From: Pegoplata infirma
Taxonomy: Eukaryota; Arthropoda; Insecta; Diptera; Anthomyiidae
DNA length: 64,000 bases
Assembly: GCA_963921195.1 (NCBI GenBank)
Contig: OY992537.1
Coordinates: 46,195,943 to 46,259,942, forward strand
Direction of reading: 5' to 3'
The stretch is not shown here. Within the stretch, counting starts at the first letter, position 1. The text below holds more notes on this DNA, generated by a model. That model saw only the letters and a list, made by a program, of their open reading frames with translations. It made no database searches and was not told the origin of the DNA.

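Larger units (their letters stand above)
54587..63134 (+). other. btv intron 11 (8.5 kb)
   Basis: GTAAGT to TTAATTCCAG. It contains a mini-me copy, minisatellites, a half foldback, repeat R1, and the CCTAA-tailed retrotransposon with its nested element. 62625-62940 is otherwise unassigned AT-rich sequence within or next to R1. Confidence 0.9.

Overview
The window looks like nuclear DNA of a higher (probably calyptrate, blowfly- or housefly-like) dipteran. It is very AT-rich and packed with transposable elements, including many copies of the TA/GTCY-microsatellite repeat class known from flies (mini-me/DINE-1 type). Its one host gene is best matched by insect beethoven (btv), the cytoplasmic dynein-2 heavy chain (DYNC2H1) that drives retrograde intraflagellar transport. 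Species and gene were assigned by reading translations, not by a database search.

Layout: 1-13260 is intergenic repeat DNA: a dead LINE split by a non-coding LTR element with identical 180-bp LTRs, foldback elements, GATGAAAA-type low-complexity arrays, a hAT-type MITE, and a 36-bp minisatellite. About 13260-13761 is the btv 5' region, with a candidate RFX X-box 194 bp upstream of the ATG. The gene runs on the + strand from 13762 past the window end as 13 exons (4975 coding nt, about 1658 residues). These encode the whole tail and most of the linker, and the window stops just before the AAA1 domain. Seven introns are short (59-142 nt), five are 1-15 kb, and all the large ones are filled with transposons. 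The first intron is 102 nt, in frame and free of stops, so simple ORF calling hides it and adds a false hydrophobic segment.

Intron content by region (introns numbered by exon pair): intron 2 (14299-24398) has foldbacks, a duplicated 385-bp block, a hAT MITE and an inverted 22-bp minisatellite. Intron 3 (24484-39456) has an 8-kb non-autonomous Helitron with canonical ends carrying a ~140-bp minisatellite, a Transib-like element with RSS-like CACAGTG ends, a second copy of the hAT MITE with a nested element, and a foldback split by a mini-me copy. Intron 6 has an old repeat split by mini-me, and a hAT element ending 71 bp before exon 7. Intron 9 has GATGAAAA arrays, four mini-me copies and a foldback. 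Intron 11 holds the most striking structure: a 5'-truncated non-LTR retrotransposon, flanked by an 11-bp target-site duplication, whose 3' end is a 1.13-kb (CCTAA)n tract, i.e. the arthropod telomere pentamer in a lineage thought to lack telomerase. A Transib-like foldback is nested in its 3' UTR.

No tRNA, rRNA, CRISPR or second protein-coding host gene was supported.
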